From contig JACCLO010000013.1 in assembly GCA_029448655.1 (NCBI GenBank), positions 1,984,001 through 2,048,000 on the forward strand: a DNA stretch of 64,000 nt. The letters run 5' to 3'. Below the pieces are notes generated by a model that ran no database searches, was not told the DNA's origin, and saw only the letters and a program-made list of their open reading frames with translations. Shown here one piece after another: positions 45,318 through 57,608 of this stretch. Both the position numbers and the translations under genes were made by a program. Source of the DNA: Wolfiporia cocos (Eukaryota > Basidiomycota > Agaricomycetes > Polyporales > Phaeolaceae). Position 1 is the first letter of the stretch; each line of letters begins with the position of its first letter.

Positions 45318-48300
45318 CTAAGCAATCCGTTCCGTCCTATCCCGTTGCCTATCGAGGCCATCCCCGGTCAGCTGTGCACGAGAAAACACCTTGCGTAGCC
45401 CCCTTGGGGTTCCCTTCTGACTTTTCATCCTACTAGTAGGCCTCGCACCGTTGTCGGAGACCTTGGCAACATGGTCAACGTCCAGCTCTGGTAAAAGGTC
45501 GACAGACGGCAGAGGAGGCGCAGGGGTAGGTGAGCTGATTGAACCCTTGCGGTCTCTCCAGATCGCGGAGCTCTTTTTCACTATACGCTGCCTCCACTCG
45601 TTCGCGCGAGCCTGCCAGCCTTGCGATGCAGCACGTTTGCTAGCGCGGACGCCCTTCCGCAGGACATCCTCCGAAGGAAGGTCGACGAAGGAGCAGAAGG
45701 TATCGCCCATGGTTGGACCCAGCAGTTCTAAGCCATTGGTCGTGTCTGTTGTATTACGATTGATCACAGGTATCTACCCAAGCTGTAGTGTGCTTACCTT
45801 GCTCTTTATTCGTCTGCAGCATCCCTGGCAGAGACGTGTCCAGGAGCGCAAGGCTCTGAGCAGGGATATCAACTGGCTCCGCGATGAGGTGCCCGAACAA
45901 CGATCCTGACCCTGCGCGTGTCACCTGGACGATCTTCCACCCTACCGACTGCGCCAGTGCTGTAAGTTCGCGCAGCGTGCGTTCTTGAGCGTTGAACGTT
46001 ACTCTCATCTAATCGCCGCTGTCAGTGGGAGATCATTCCATGAAGCGTGTTCACAAACCGTCAGGTCTAGCCAGTACGCGTTGGCGTTAGCCTTGCCCAG
46101 GTTTGGCAGAAGAGGCGAGCCCTCCGGCGCAAGGGACCGCACAGTCCCCGGCAGTGGCGGAGCCTTCATCTTCCCCTCCATTCCGCAGTCTTGACAAGGA
46201 GAATCAGGGTCTGGGTCCTCATCGAGACATGCCAGCGGCAAAACATAATCTGCGAGCAGCAGCTTGGTATTGGGACCCGCCGCTTGGCGTAGGTGCAGCA
46301 ATATGCTGCAGAGAAGCTTGAACAAAACTAGCCAAAATCGGGTGTTATGCTCACCGTTTCACATATGCATCTGGCCAGTCATGGGTGATCACGCGAAGCA
46401 AAAACACAGCCGGCGCAAGATCGGACGCGCTGTCTTCGCTTTTTACGTCTTTTCCCTTAGCTATACTGTCCCGCATAGCATCTGGTAGAGGTGGCTGAGG
46501 CACAAAGAAGTTATGCGACTGGAATGCTGCCCGCCCGCTTTCCAACAATTCTGGGCAACGTTCCTTCCATGCCTAATCGAAGGGTATCAGGTGCTATCAG
46601 ATATCCTCATAACTCATGCACATACCGTTTCGCCCATTTTGACTACCTGCGGCCGATCTTGGATGAGAAAGCGAAGGCGCGGAAATGCATGCGCCAAAAG
46701 CAGGGACGTTGATCCGATTCCCCCACCCACGTCCACCACGAGTGAGGACGGAGGCAGAGTATGCCACGGAAAGCCTGCAAATTCAACGCGACTCAGCCAC
46801 TCGATCGTGCACAGCTAAGCAGATCAACGATGGCCATACCGCCCACGATCGCTCCCGGGACCTCCCACGATCCCGTCCCCGTCATCGCGCGGCCGAAGCG
46901 CTTGAGCCTCCCTGCGTTCTCGGGCGTCTCCAGCCACTCGAAGTACGGCACACGCGTGCGGAACGCCAGATTGAACGGGGCGTGCATCGGGTGATCGGCC
47001 ACTGCATCTTCGCGGCTCTTCTCACGACGCCGCGAAGCGCCGATATCGGATGCCTCTGGAGCTTTTGCGGCGGGAAGCACGAGCGACGGCGCTGCGGACC
47101 GGTTCCGCTCATGACGAGAAGATCGAGGACTGGAGAATATTGCGGCACTGCCTGGACGTGATGGCCCTGCGGACGAAGTACTCCCCGGCACTAGATCGGC
47201 GAGATCGGAGTAACTCTCTATTGGGAGTTGGGGAGTCAGATATGGTCGCTTTGACGCAATTATGGGCATACCAGAATTGGCTACAGCTCCATCTTGCGCG
47301 TCCTTGGAGGCTATGCCAGGAACCGAGTTCGCTGTGGAATGCGAGTCCGACTTTGGAGGACCGCCGTTACCGTGCTCGACGTGGGCAAACGAGGGGAGGT
47401 AGCAGTCCGTGAGATGGGCCGCAGATTTGAAGAGCTCATCCGTGCTACAACATTCAATTAGCCAGATGAAGTGGGATGGCCGACATATATGCGGTATATA
47501 TGCGCTACTCTGAAAGGACGCACCAGAGCCCTACGAACGCAGCAATCCCATTCGTCCCGTCATACTTTGTCTCGGGCCTACAACAGCACTAGTGGAGTCT
47601 ACTTGCTCGCGGAAGATAGGCAGTGGGCTTACGTTTGACCGAGCTCCGTGACTGTCCTGCCCGAATCGATCGCCCCGGATATGCGGTTGTTCGCGAATAC
47701 ATCCGGGCGTACTTCACGCGTGATATGGTGTGTCGCCAGAAGACGCAACACATGGCCTGTTGAGCCGCGGACCGTGTTAGTATCCTCACTGAATGCGCAC
47801 CATCCGGACATAATGAGCGACGCACTCAACAACGACGGATCTAGTTCCAGCTCTTGGGAGTCGTCAGTTTCAGCAGTCGCGCTCTGATCGTCGCCGTCTT
47901 CGGGCTTCCCATTGCGGCTGCGGTTAGCTTGCAGAAGCTGTCCCGCGCGCCTCGAGATCTCATTTACGTGTAGACCTCTCGGCCCCGCTTCACGAAGGAT
48001 CTCCGGTATGTGTGCGGCCTCGAGCAAGCGCAAGCACGCGGGCAAATGATACTAGCATCCCAATAAACCGTCAGACAAGAAGAACGGTATTCATAGAGAT
48101 ACGAGCATCTCGGGCACCGAACGATCAGACCACTCACCCCCATCGCCGCATCGCACACCGTCAGAAACGGCCGCTGCACGCTCGCACACAGCTGTCCGCA
48201 CGCCGCCACGATCTGGTTGACCGCAGCCAGCACCGCAGGGTGCGTCGTCAGCATCTCCGCCATGTCCGCAGCGCGTCGTGCACGCGCGTCCCCCTCCCCA

Positions 48301-50042
48301 GCCGCCCGCGTGTCCGCACCCGCACCGCCGCCCGGATGTATGCGCGCCCTCTGACTCTCCGGCGTGCCCTTTGTGCCCGAGGAGGATCCGCTCGGGCTCC
48401 CAGACGGCCGCCCCGCCGGCGAGCCGTGCTCCCCGGCGGACGAAGACAGCTGCACCGCATACACAGGCACGTCGAGCGACGGCCAGTCGAGTGCCACCCC
48501 AGCGCACACCGCCGCGCCGCCGTTCCTCCCCGCGGCCGTGCGCTCCCGCGGGTCGTCCCACGCCGACCCCAGCGCCGGCGCGCCGCGCACCGACTCGCGC
48601 GCCCCGTCGTCTGCGTCCCCGACGGACACGGGGCTGGCCAGAGAGAACAGCGACGAGGGCGTTGGCGGGGGCTGGCCCGCGCCCGCGGGCTCCGTCGCCG
48701 CGAGCGTCGCCGCGGGCAGGAGCGGCGCGGGCCGCCGCTTCTCGCGCCTTGGACCCGCACGCGCCTCGGTGGGCGTGCCCGGGGTCACGTGCAGCGTGGG
48801 GGAGCTGCGCACCGCGCGGGCGCGCAGAGGCGTCGCCGCGGGGTTCGAGCGCGGCGTCGCTGGCGAGGCCCATTCGGCTGCGCGTACGGCGGCGTCAGAC
48901 GCCTGGAATACCGCGGGCGGTGTGGCTAAGGGATGCGAGGAGAGGGCTCTGGATGCAGACACGGAGGCAGAGGCGGAGCCGAAGTCAGACGCAGAAGCGG
49001 AGGAAGAGGCGTGTGCGCTTGGGTTCGGCGCGAAACGGATGGGAGAGGGCGAGCCGGACGAGCTGCCCGATTTCGTGGTCGCATTTGCGTGCTCGCCGCG
49101 ACGCGCCCCGTTGGACCGCGGAGTGGAGAGAAGGTGAGAGCTCGAGTGCCCCGGCAAGTCGGTGCGCCGTCGCACGGGCGTGGACATCACGTCGTCCGTG
49201 ACATTGGGCCCAAATGCAGTCCGCGCCAGCGGCGAGCGCGACGCGCCGGGCATGGGAGGCGAAGGAGATGCGAACGTGATGGGCGAGGGCGGCGTCGCGT
49301 GAGAGCGGTACCTGGTCCGCCCTGGCGTCTCTGGCGCCTCTCCCGCGGTCTTCCCGCCAAGCCCCAGGCCAATGTTCAGGTTCATCAGCGTCGAGACCCG
49401 CTTGAGCGCGCTCTGTGCGGAGACGAGCGTCGCGGAGCGCCGCCGCGTGCTACGCATGGGCGTGCTGAGATTGATTTCGCTTGTGGTCGCGGGGATGTCA
49501 ATCGGCGGGGCTAGGAAGGGTGCGACCAGATGGGCAGCAGGGGACACTGGCGGTGTCTGCTGCATTATTGGCCCCATCTGCGTGTCTATCTTCCTCTGGT
49601 TGCGTCCTGACCCATTGTCCTCCCCACCCCGGTCCGGCGCTTCTAAGTTTTTTGATCCGCATTCAAATCCCAGTGCAGACGCAGATGTGGATGAATATGA
49701 GGAGAGTGACGAAAGCGATGCGGTACGGGAGACATTGAGCCCATGGGCATCGCGGAACAGCGGTGTGTACGGCGATGGATACGGCTCAGCGTATGTGACA
49801 GATGCAGATGATGGCGAAGGTGCCGGTGAATATGGCTGGCAAGGTGAGTACGGTACATCCTGGCGTGCCGATGACCACGAATTGCTGGTAACTGGCGTGT
49901 ATGGCGACCAAGGCGTATCAGATGGTGCCGGAGATAAAGTCTGCGGCGAGTCTGCGAGCGCAGCGTCACGGTAGACTCTCTCGATGTCGTCGAGAGCACT
50001 GCCAATGAGGGCGTGCAGCGTGCGCAGCGTTGCAAATGTCAT
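45318..50042 (-). CDS. SAM-dependent O-methyltransferase (COMT-like) with large low-complexity insert
   Basis: A family-2 (COMT-like) methyltransferase that would transfer methyl from SAM to a small hydroxylated acceptor; the substrate is unknown. I infer nine exons: 50042-48138, 48051-47633, 47577-47524, 47444-46840, 46774-46626, 46572-46355, 46305-46059, 46008-45798 and 45745-45318. All phases close, giving about 1411 residues. The order is: N-terminal MTFATLRTLHALIGSALDDI; about 500 Ser/Pro/Ala-rich residues; the dimerisation-type helix block (LTTHPAVLAAVNQIVAA, VQRPFLTVCDAAMG, HLPACLRLLEAAHIPEILRE, RLLATHHITREVRPDVFA); the SAM-binding motif VVDVGGGIGSTSLLLA; LIQDRPQVV; the catalytic-His region VITHDWPDAY; ILLHLRQAAGP; ERTLRELTALAQSVGW; and a basic C-terminal tail. 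It is much longer than typical plant COMTs because of disordered inserts. The start was chosen at the conserved MTFATLR. Exon 1 is very GC-rich, with long antisense shadows. Confidence 0.88.
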
Positions 50043-50960
50043 CGTTGCCGTCTGCAACGACGGCGGAACGCCAGCAGCTAAATAGTTGGCGATCTGGTCA
50101 GGGAAAGAAGAGAGGCAGCGGGCAAGGCGACCGCGAGTGGGTGCGAGTGGCTGGGCGGCGGGTGCCGTGGCGTGGACATACGCTGGGCCAGTGTCAAGCA
50201 CCATACCGCCGCTGCCGCCGATCGATTGCCCCAGCTGTCGTCCTCGGCCCACCGCATGCGATGTTCTCGCACATTGGTCCCTGCAGTGGTCATGCATAAG
50301 CCAGCGACATGAGCGCACACGTCCTCGATATCACGCGCATCATTCCTGTCGCCGCGCTATGCAGAGTTCGGTCGCGTGCATGCCACGGGCATGCAGTGGG
50401 TAGAGCGGAGGCGGTTGGCGCGCAATCTACCCAGAATGGAGATGCGCTTCCCCCGCAGATTCGCCTTGATCTGGCTCGGTCACTAGTTGGATGAATCTGT
50501 CATCTGTCGCGGCTCCGGCTGTCGAGCGACATGCATGGGATCATCTGCATTTGCGCTGCGCCAAACAGAGGTGGTCACGCGATGGACTTCCAGGCAACGC
50601 ATCGCGGGCTGTCACGCCCACGTGCTGACATCGTCACACGCTCGCGCTATGTCGCCTTGCCTCGTATAACCACATCGAGCTCAAGCCACACCGATCTTGA
50701 CCAGCATTCGATAAGACGGAGGCATCATTATTCGCTCGGATGCAGCTGCTATCACTAAAAGCGAGAACGAGGGCGATTTGATCGTTGCTCTGCTAGCTTC
50801 GATTGTGTGCGCGAATATGCTAGTAGATTGGCGCCGTCATAGCCACTTCACAAGGATGGCTAGCGATAGCGTCTCTGCAGTTCAGCTCCCGGTCTATACG
50901 GGAGAGAGGCAGCGTAGACTCCTAATGGATACGCGCGATGGCCACAGCTTGTTCTCTCTC
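50043..50960. other. Divergent intergenic region between OMT and membrane gene 1
   Basis: This would hold both promoters. The frame upstream of the OMT start stays open to 50318 but lacks family similarity, so I leave it out. A segment near 50590-50640 (CATCGCGGGCTGTCACGCCC) recurs at 53317-53345. Confidence 0.5.
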
Positions 50961-50967
50961 TCTCACG

Positions 50968-50973
50968 TATAAG
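50968..50973 (+). promoter_or_regulatory. TATA box of membrane gene 1
   Basis: CGTATAAGAAGGGAGACTC begins about 60 bases before the ATG and is conserved at the same distance before the paralogue at 57609. Confidence 0.6.
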
Positions 50974-51026
50974 AAGGGAGACTCAGTGGAGCAGGCTATC
51001 GAATTCCAGTCCTTCTTTCCGTTATC

Positions 51027-52180
51027 ATGTCTGCTCCTGCCGGCGATTATTTTCCTTCTCCTGTCGGAGGTGCTCCGTTCTCTCATGATCTTGTGCCATC
51101 TATACTATTTGCCGCTCTGTATGGTCTATTAGCACCTTTGGTTATATACCGCATGACATCTAAGCGGACACGCAATGTAATGTTTATTGCAGCAGCAATC
51201 TTTGCCTTGGAAAGGTGTGACTCGTGCCCAAACATCGTCTACCGAATACTGATGATCCACAGAATTGCTGATTTTTCGATTCGCGCCGCGGAAGCTAACA
51301 TCCCTCGAGATCGTACATCCAAGGGCATCGTCATCTACATGCAAACCACATATTCCATAGGATTCGTATCGATTGGCCAATGTTTTCTCGTTCTCCTCCG
51401 ATGTCTTCTGGTCAATTCCGCGAGTGTGGCCACTGGAGCTACGTATAAATCATTTACAGGGGAACATGACTATGAGTCGAGGAATCCAGTGGCGGCACGC
51501 GCGGATAATACCTCCGCCAGCGGAGGGGTATCCGCCTTGGCCATCTCGGAAGTCGACCCCGAAGTGGAGAATCGTCGTCATTTTTATCGCCGTGCATGTC
51601 TTGCCGCGAGCCTATTCTACTATACGGATATCGCGCTGGGCACTATCGCGGGCAGTCTCTATTTCAAGGCGATGTCTTCGCAATCGACAGCCAAATTGGT
51701 GCAGCACATGAGGTATGATCTGTGCGCATGGCTGAAGAACGGAGCTCATGCATCACTCGGACGATAGATATGCAAGCACAGCCATATCACTTATTCTTCT
51801 CTTCGGGACAGCGGGAGTCTCAATGTACATTCTGTACACAAAGCCTTCACTCAGGAGGCCTGCATTGTTCATCGTTACCAACAGTTTGCTCATCGTATGT
51901 GCCCTCTATGTTGATGCGATTTGCGGATGTTGCGTATAATGCGTGTCTTCTCCATCCACAGACTATCCCAGCAATCTATAGGCTCATAGTCATGCGGTTC
52001 CAAACAGACTCTATCGTCTCAACTGCGCCAGGCTCTCTGAACAGTCCTGGATCCAAAGCAGCCTTCTACATATTCCACATTGTACCCGAATTGGTGGCCA
52101 CCACGTATCTCTTCAGCGTCAACGTCCGGAAGCTATTCCAGGCAGGTCCATTGAGCGAGTTTCAGGGCCGATCCCAGTGA
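51027..52180 (+). CDS. Multi-span membrane protein of a fungal family, copy 1
   Basis: I infer four exons: 51027-51214, 51263-51712, 51768-51894 and 51962-52180. The protein is about 327 residues. Hydrophobic segments include LVPSILFAALYGLLAPLVIY, RNVMFIAAAIFALER, MQTTYSIGFVSIGQCFLVLL, ACLAASLFYYTDIALGTIAG, SLFGTAG-type and FYIFHIVPELVATTYLFSVN, suggesting about seven spans and a plasma- or endomembrane location. The conserved late motif SIVSTAPGSLNSPGSKA precedes the last span. I recognise it as a basidiomycete seven-span family of unknown function (resembling fungal RTA1/DUF7702-type proteins in layout), not as a named receptor. Splice sites are identical in the second copy, which is the main support. 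It is followed by a truncated NLR 5' end. Confidence 0.8.
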
Positions 52181-52793
52181 GTAGTTGTACGGACACCCGA
52201 GATAGTTTTGCTTCATATCGCACATCTACTGCCTGAATACATATATAATCTGCGGCGGTTCGCTATTTCCAGATACCAAACCAGACGTTTGTGTTCGTGC
52301 CATGAGCACCATTCCCACTATGGTCAAATCAATCAATAACTTTCCCGGTCAGTTGGGAATCGCAGGACAAAAAAAATTAATATAATGTACACACAAACAG
52401 ACGGCTTTGCTTACATCATGTAGCACTCTGTGAAGTCTGTGGCATTCGAGAGTGACGACACAAGTAAGGAAATAGCGCTACTTTAAGTCCGACAGTCCAG
52501 TAGACTGCTATTACCTACTCGGGTACGCTACCCTCGCAGACCCGTAGGGCCTACCTTTAAGCTCAGCACGGAGTGGGACGAGGCCACAAGGGCCTCCACA
52601 TCTAAATTAACGAACTGTCGGAATCGGGACGACGTGAGCAGGTACCGGGGAAGCAAGACTGTGGCTGAGCCACAGTCGAGTACCGTATCGGGAACGAGGC
52701 GCAGAACCGGGACGCCTCGGCCGTACACGTCGTGAGTCCTCAGTCTTGCATAATCTGCTGGTCACTCATCGTTCGACTGCTCGTGGGAGTGCC
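52181..52793. other. Spacer between membrane gene 1 and the NLR fragment
   Basis: 52480-52793 is a diverged copy of 60240-60503, the promoter side of NLR 3. Nothing else is visible. Confidence 0.55.
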
Positions 52794-53060
52794 ATGTCTC
52801 GTGTACGCGAGCTGCTTCATTCTCGCTTTGGCCATCACAGGTCTCGCGAAAGAAGTCTGTCCCGTGATACGACCTCTGATACGACCTCCAGTGTTACGGA
52901 AACCAAGGAACGTAGAAAGCAGCATGTCGATGATGCGCTCACGGCTGCAAAATTCGCGGTTGACACTTTGGGAGATTTTGTGGGCTCAGGCATTCAAGTG
53001 CCAGGCATAAGGCATAAGGCATAGATGGAGTGATATCGACCTTGGGACGTGTACTTGAAA
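52794..53060 (+). pseudogene. Truncated NLR first exon
   Basis: A near-identical copy of NLR 3 exon 1 (MSRVRELLHSRFGHHRSRER, later ALTAAKFAVDTLGDFVGSG). A short tandem expansion of AGGCATA near 53003-53020 shifts the frame to a stop. Homology ends at GTACTTGAAA, just where a fold-back element begins. No NACHT or WD40 follows, so it is a dead partial duplicate. Confidence 0.85.
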
Positions 53061-53310
53061 CGCTTTCGGAAACCTTTTGGCATGCGCCTTTTTCTTATTC
53101 GGAAAATAGAAATCTCTCCCCTCAGAAGCGCCTGTAAGTACATGACTCTCGTGCCCAGACAGTAAACGCTCGATGCCCAAACGGGAAACCCTTTCGGCGT
53201 CTACTGTCTGGGCACGAGACTAGCTTGCAGGGCGCTTCTGAAGGAACCAATCAGAGATTTTGATTTTCCGAATGAAAACGGCGCATCCCGAAACCCAAAC
53301 CGCTCCGATT
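53060..53310. mobile_element. Fold-back (long inverted repeat) element
   Basis: Left arm 53090-53169 and right arm 53197-53286 are imperfect reverse complements: TCTCGTGCCCAGACAGTA against its complement, CAGAAGCGCC against GGCGCTTCTG, and TATTCGGAAAAT against ATTTTCCGAA. The loop is about 27 bases. It abuts the truncated NLR exon. It may be a fold-back MITE or the product of inverted repair synthesis. Confidence 0.75.
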
Positions 53311-54104
53311 TCGCATCGCGGGCTGTCATGCCCACGTGCTGATGTTGTCACGAGCTTACGTCATCTGGCGCTGGTCCAGATGTCAAGACCAGATTGCGAT
53401 CGGAGATGCATATTCGTTTGAGCGAATAATATGATACCTTTGTTCTGTTGAATGCTGGATTTTGGTGTGGCTCGAGCTGGTACGTCACACCCCATATGGT
53501 CATACTCACGCATCTGTGATGGGTCGTCAGATATAGTTGCTGATACACTTGAAGCGAAAACGATCACGGGTTAAGCTCCAACAACCAGCATCAAAGCGAA
53601 TACTTGATGCATACTGTGAAGCCTCGCTTGCTGGGCTGTCGCTTACAGCAGAATTGAAGCCGGTTACTATTGGCATCAGCTGTGAATATACAGATAATTA
53701 GTGATTCCTGACTGCTTCATATGTCACTTATGGACAAGCTGACAGCATCTGATGTATCGACCGAACTCGCATATATGTCCCATTAGGGTATACTCGACGA
53801 CGACGTGTCTGTAACAGTGCGAAGATAACGAGCCACGCGGCCGTCTTTACGGACCTTCTTGTTCAACATTCACTGCAAACGTGAGCTCATGGAGTAAGTA
53901 TCCGATGGGTATTCGGTGCAGCTGCATGGCCGCCGTCACAGTCTGTGAGGAGAAAGAGAGGTTACTTAACAATTCCAGCCCACGCATGCTCTATGCTAGA
54001 GGTAAATCCCACGGGCATTAACCAGCATGCGATCCACTGTTGCATCGCGCTGCCGCGCACAACGAATGCATAAGGACAGCCCACTTATCGGGGTTCAATA
54101 CGTT
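53311..54104. other. Gene-free stretch
   Basis: It begins with a copy of the 50590-50640 segment. No gene, RNA or repeat is otherwise recognisable. Confidence 0.5.
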
Positions 54105-54109
54105 CAATG

Positions 54110-55043
54110 TGACACACGCAACAAACTAGCACTCAACCGGGGGAAGGGGGCTCGCTCAAAGGCGCCTTCCTGGTCCCGGGAACACTAGCCGTCAAAGGCC
54201 AAGACAAGTCTGAGGTTTACGCTCAAGACTGTCTGGCATATATACTCCTAATCTATTTGTACATGTTTGTGTACAGTGGCTCAGAGGCCTCTACGTACTG
54301 GTATCTAACTGGCTATGGGCTACGGGCCGGTAATGGCATCGGAGCGCTGATGCACGAGGATGTCCATGGTGACGTAGCGTATAAGGGGCGGATCTAATGA
54401 GTAGCCAATCGGTCGGGTTCGATCAGTGATTCTCGTCGATCGTAGGTGCGCCGGTAATGGCGGGGTTCTAAGTCCGTGATCGGGCGTGATCTGCCGCGAT
54501 CGGGGTATAGCGCTCTGTGACTGGTAGGGTTCTCAGTCGTGCAGAGCCTGAGGTTATTATCCCTGCCTGATGTGCTCGTAGGTCAGGGTGCGTACGGGGT
54601 ATAGTATAGTGTCTATTCCAGTAATGGCGAGTGTCCGTGCGGTAGGGACGCGAGGTGGTAGGTTTAATGTTCTGGGTCACGTGCGAGTGTAGACCATGTT
54701 CCTAGTCGGCGTATAGCGTAGTGTACGGTGGCGGTTTAGCCTGAGCTTGTACAAGGCGTACCGTCGTGCTATCGTAGCCTGTTGGACTCTAGGGGTCAGT
54801 TCGTGACTCCGGGGTTTTAGGGACTAGGCAGCGTATGGTTCTTGCTGCCAGGACTTGGACTGAGTTTAGGGTTAGACTGCTGGTGGCTTGCTAGTACCCG
54901 TAGTGTCCTGTATAGCGGAGGGCTCCTACTAGCGTTGCCATGGGTTTCCAGCTGGGCTCGGATGGAGTGCTGTAGTGTGCATACGGTGTGAATGGGGTGT
55001 CAACCTAGGGTGTTCTACTAGGCTTTGAAATTGGCTTGTGACA
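54110..55043. mobile_element. Solo LTR, 934 bp, target duplication CAATG
   Basis: TGACACACGC..GGCTTGTGACA termini, with CAATG at 54105-54109 and 55044-55048. An AAGTCTGAGGTTTACGCTCA motif and TATATACTCC near 54200-54250 resemble the promoter and transcript-end regions of the LTRs at 3142 and 33229. Confidence 0.7.
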
Positions 55044-55048
55044 CAATG

Positions 55049-57540
55049 CTGAGCAAGTTAAAGCGCCCTCAGACCAACACCCAGACGCAAGAGGAACTGA
55101 GGAGGATAAATTTGACTAAAACCAAGCTGGGAATCAGACTTGGTGGGTTTCTATTATATATACATGAGGCTGTGTGTGTCCCTATGTGTCTCGCATACCT
55201 GTAATGGTTTAGCGGTGTCTGGGTAGTGAACTAGAGCTGATAGACTTTGTTAGACCTTTGTCAAGGGTTTCTGAGAATTGTAACAGGTGTGATATGACTG
55301 GGGATCTGCGATGTGTGGTAACCATGTGTATCTACTGATCCCTGAATTGTGATTGAGTTAGAATGCTTCCTGGAATGTATAGGTGGTTCTGATATTCTCA
55401 GGAATGCTTCTGTGAAGTATAAACTTAATGAAAGAAACAAACTTAGTTCTTGTGTGGCTTTTGACTAAATATATCTCTGGAAGATCAGGAACTTGTTAAA
55501 CCTTATGTTTGAGTGTCGCCTTGTGGTAGCCTTGTGGTACTGGGATTATTCCTAGGGCTTCTGGTGTGTTGTGATAGTGGTATGGAACTTATTGGTTCGT
55601 CTTCTTGGGGCTTCTGTGATGATGGGATTTATCGGTGTTATTGCTTTATGGATTTCGTTGGAGGGTTCAGATAAAACTAGGTTATTATTAGATTGAGCCA
55701 TTTAGAACGTGGGTTGGTTTGGAATCTATTATGACTGGTTCTTGGGAACTGTTTGTGATGTGTGTTATGATTGGTTTTTAAATCCTGACATCAATCAGCT
55801 CAGATCTGCTACACTATCTGGTCCTCATATATGTAGGGCTTCATCTTCGGCTACCTTCTGCCGGCTCCAGAGATCTGCTCCACTCTCGCGCAACTCAAGT
55901 AGGGCGTCGCCCATACGGCCATTCATGTATTTTCCTGTTCTGAAGTTCTTGAAAAACGTGGCCGGAAGGACATAGCTAGCACAAAGCTTGTAAACGTTCC
56001 AAAGGCTTTTATGTTCGCCACATTCTCAAAGGACGGGTGCTGTGATGGTACAAACAGAAGCTACTCTTGAATGCATTGGTTTGATACACTTTTTCACGGC
56101 GCAATATGCACAGCACTTGTATATAAGCGAAATATCGCTGAGCAAATGCCTGCAGGGGACATCACCTTCGGCTCGGATGGATACCTCCGTATGTGTCAAG
56201 CTCGCCGTCACGGGTGCCGTGCGGCCTCCGGCGTTCCACAGAACAAGATACAAAGAAAGGCGAATGCAGCATAGACAGCTGAACGATGGCGGTCCGCACA
56301 CAGCTTCAGGCCCGTCATGCTCCGGTGTGTCAGATTACATGGCTGTGATGGTGATGTTCCCGGAATCGCCATTGACTATACGCGTGCATTCTACCTTCAG
56401 AAAGACTTATGACTAGATCGACATTGCGTAAGGCAACTTTACGACGGAAGTGGAGGCAGCCCTAAGCAGCCGCGCCGAGAGCGGCAACAGATGTATATGT
56501 TATACAATGATGCTAAAGAAGTTTGTTGTGATGCTAGATCGCGCGCAATCACTGCTGCTGCTCGAGAGACGGATGCATGCCGCGCAGCGACAGTCGCATC
56601 TCTGACTTTGTTTCTCTCGCAGGCTCAGCACACCCGTCGCAGCACTGCGGCCACCGGCATAACCCGATTTGCTAGATGTTTGGCATTCGACTGTAGGCAC
56701 AGCCTGTGACCTGTGATGACATGTGGCGCTGCGCCCGTTGATCAGTTTGATCGTTGCTCTTTTCAGCTTCGATCGCGTACGCGAATCGCCAATAGTACTA
56801 GCGAACTAGCGCCGTTCTCCTCCAACTCCAGCGTTTGTAACTCAGGTCGCTTTAGATCGCGGAGCATCCCAGATGTATATACCTTCAGTAGCTCTGAATT
56901 AATAGCTTCGAACATTAGTCTACTAAATGTGTTGCTCATGGATTGCAAGCCATGCAGTATACTGGCTGAGCGCCGATGAAGAGCGCGATCGAGGTATCCG
57001 GAGGCTGTACGGGCATCGTGCCCAGACCTTGCTTCTTTCGGTAAGTACATATGTTTTGACAGAAGCGATGCTCTCCATGTTTCACACTACGCTTACTGAT
57101 GACAAGTCAGTCATATTAGCTTTCCGGGTCCGGCAGACTCGCCGATTCCGTGGGTTTGGAGCGGAAGACTCCTTCCTTTCCAATGAGAAAATAATCGAGA
57201 ACAAGATGGGTCAGGCATTACCTCGCATTGCCTCGCATGGATTACACTTGCTTCGCTCAAGTGGTCGTGTCAGAAGAATATGCCCCGCACAGGCGCCACG
57301 AGATTAATGGAGGCAAGCGGAGCAACATTTCGGGGTCAAAGTAACATACCAACGCTCTGTTGATGGTATCTAATGCGGATTAGCGCAGATCATAGGCGGT
57401 GACTTGCAGCGCCCTCGCGAATAGCCATTTTACAAGGATGGCTGGCGGCGACGTCTCCGCATTCCAGCTCCCGGTCAATCCGGAAAAGATTCAGCATAAA
57501 TGCCTTATGGCTACATGTAATGATCACAGCTTATTCTCTC
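55049..57540. other. Gene-free region before membrane gene 2
   Basis: 55050-55800 is CpG-poor and featureless. On the minus strand, 56000-55810 reads ATFFKNFRTGKYMNGRMG then ALLELRESGADLWSRQK, which looks like a C-terminal exon of an unknown gene without a visible body. 56763-57050 (minus) has a protein-like frame inside a block of about 600 bp inserted relative to the promoter of membrane gene 1. Neither is recognisable. Confidence 0.35.
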
Positions 57541-57549
57541 TCACACGCG

Positions 57550-57555
57550 TATAAG
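57550..57555 (+). promoter_or_regulatory. TATA box of membrane gene 2
   Basis: The same CGTATAAGAAGGGAGACTC block as before membrane gene 1, at the same distance from the ATG. Confidence 0.6.
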
Positions 57556-57608
57556 AAGGGAGACTCAGAGGAGCTGGCCATCAAATCCCGGTCCCTCTTT
57601 CTGTTGTC

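Noticed and set aside
48012..49514. Plus-strand frames of 200-307 codons across OMT exon 1
   Set aside because: They are antisense shadows of a very GC-rich coding exon, with Arg/Ala/Pro composition and no domain.
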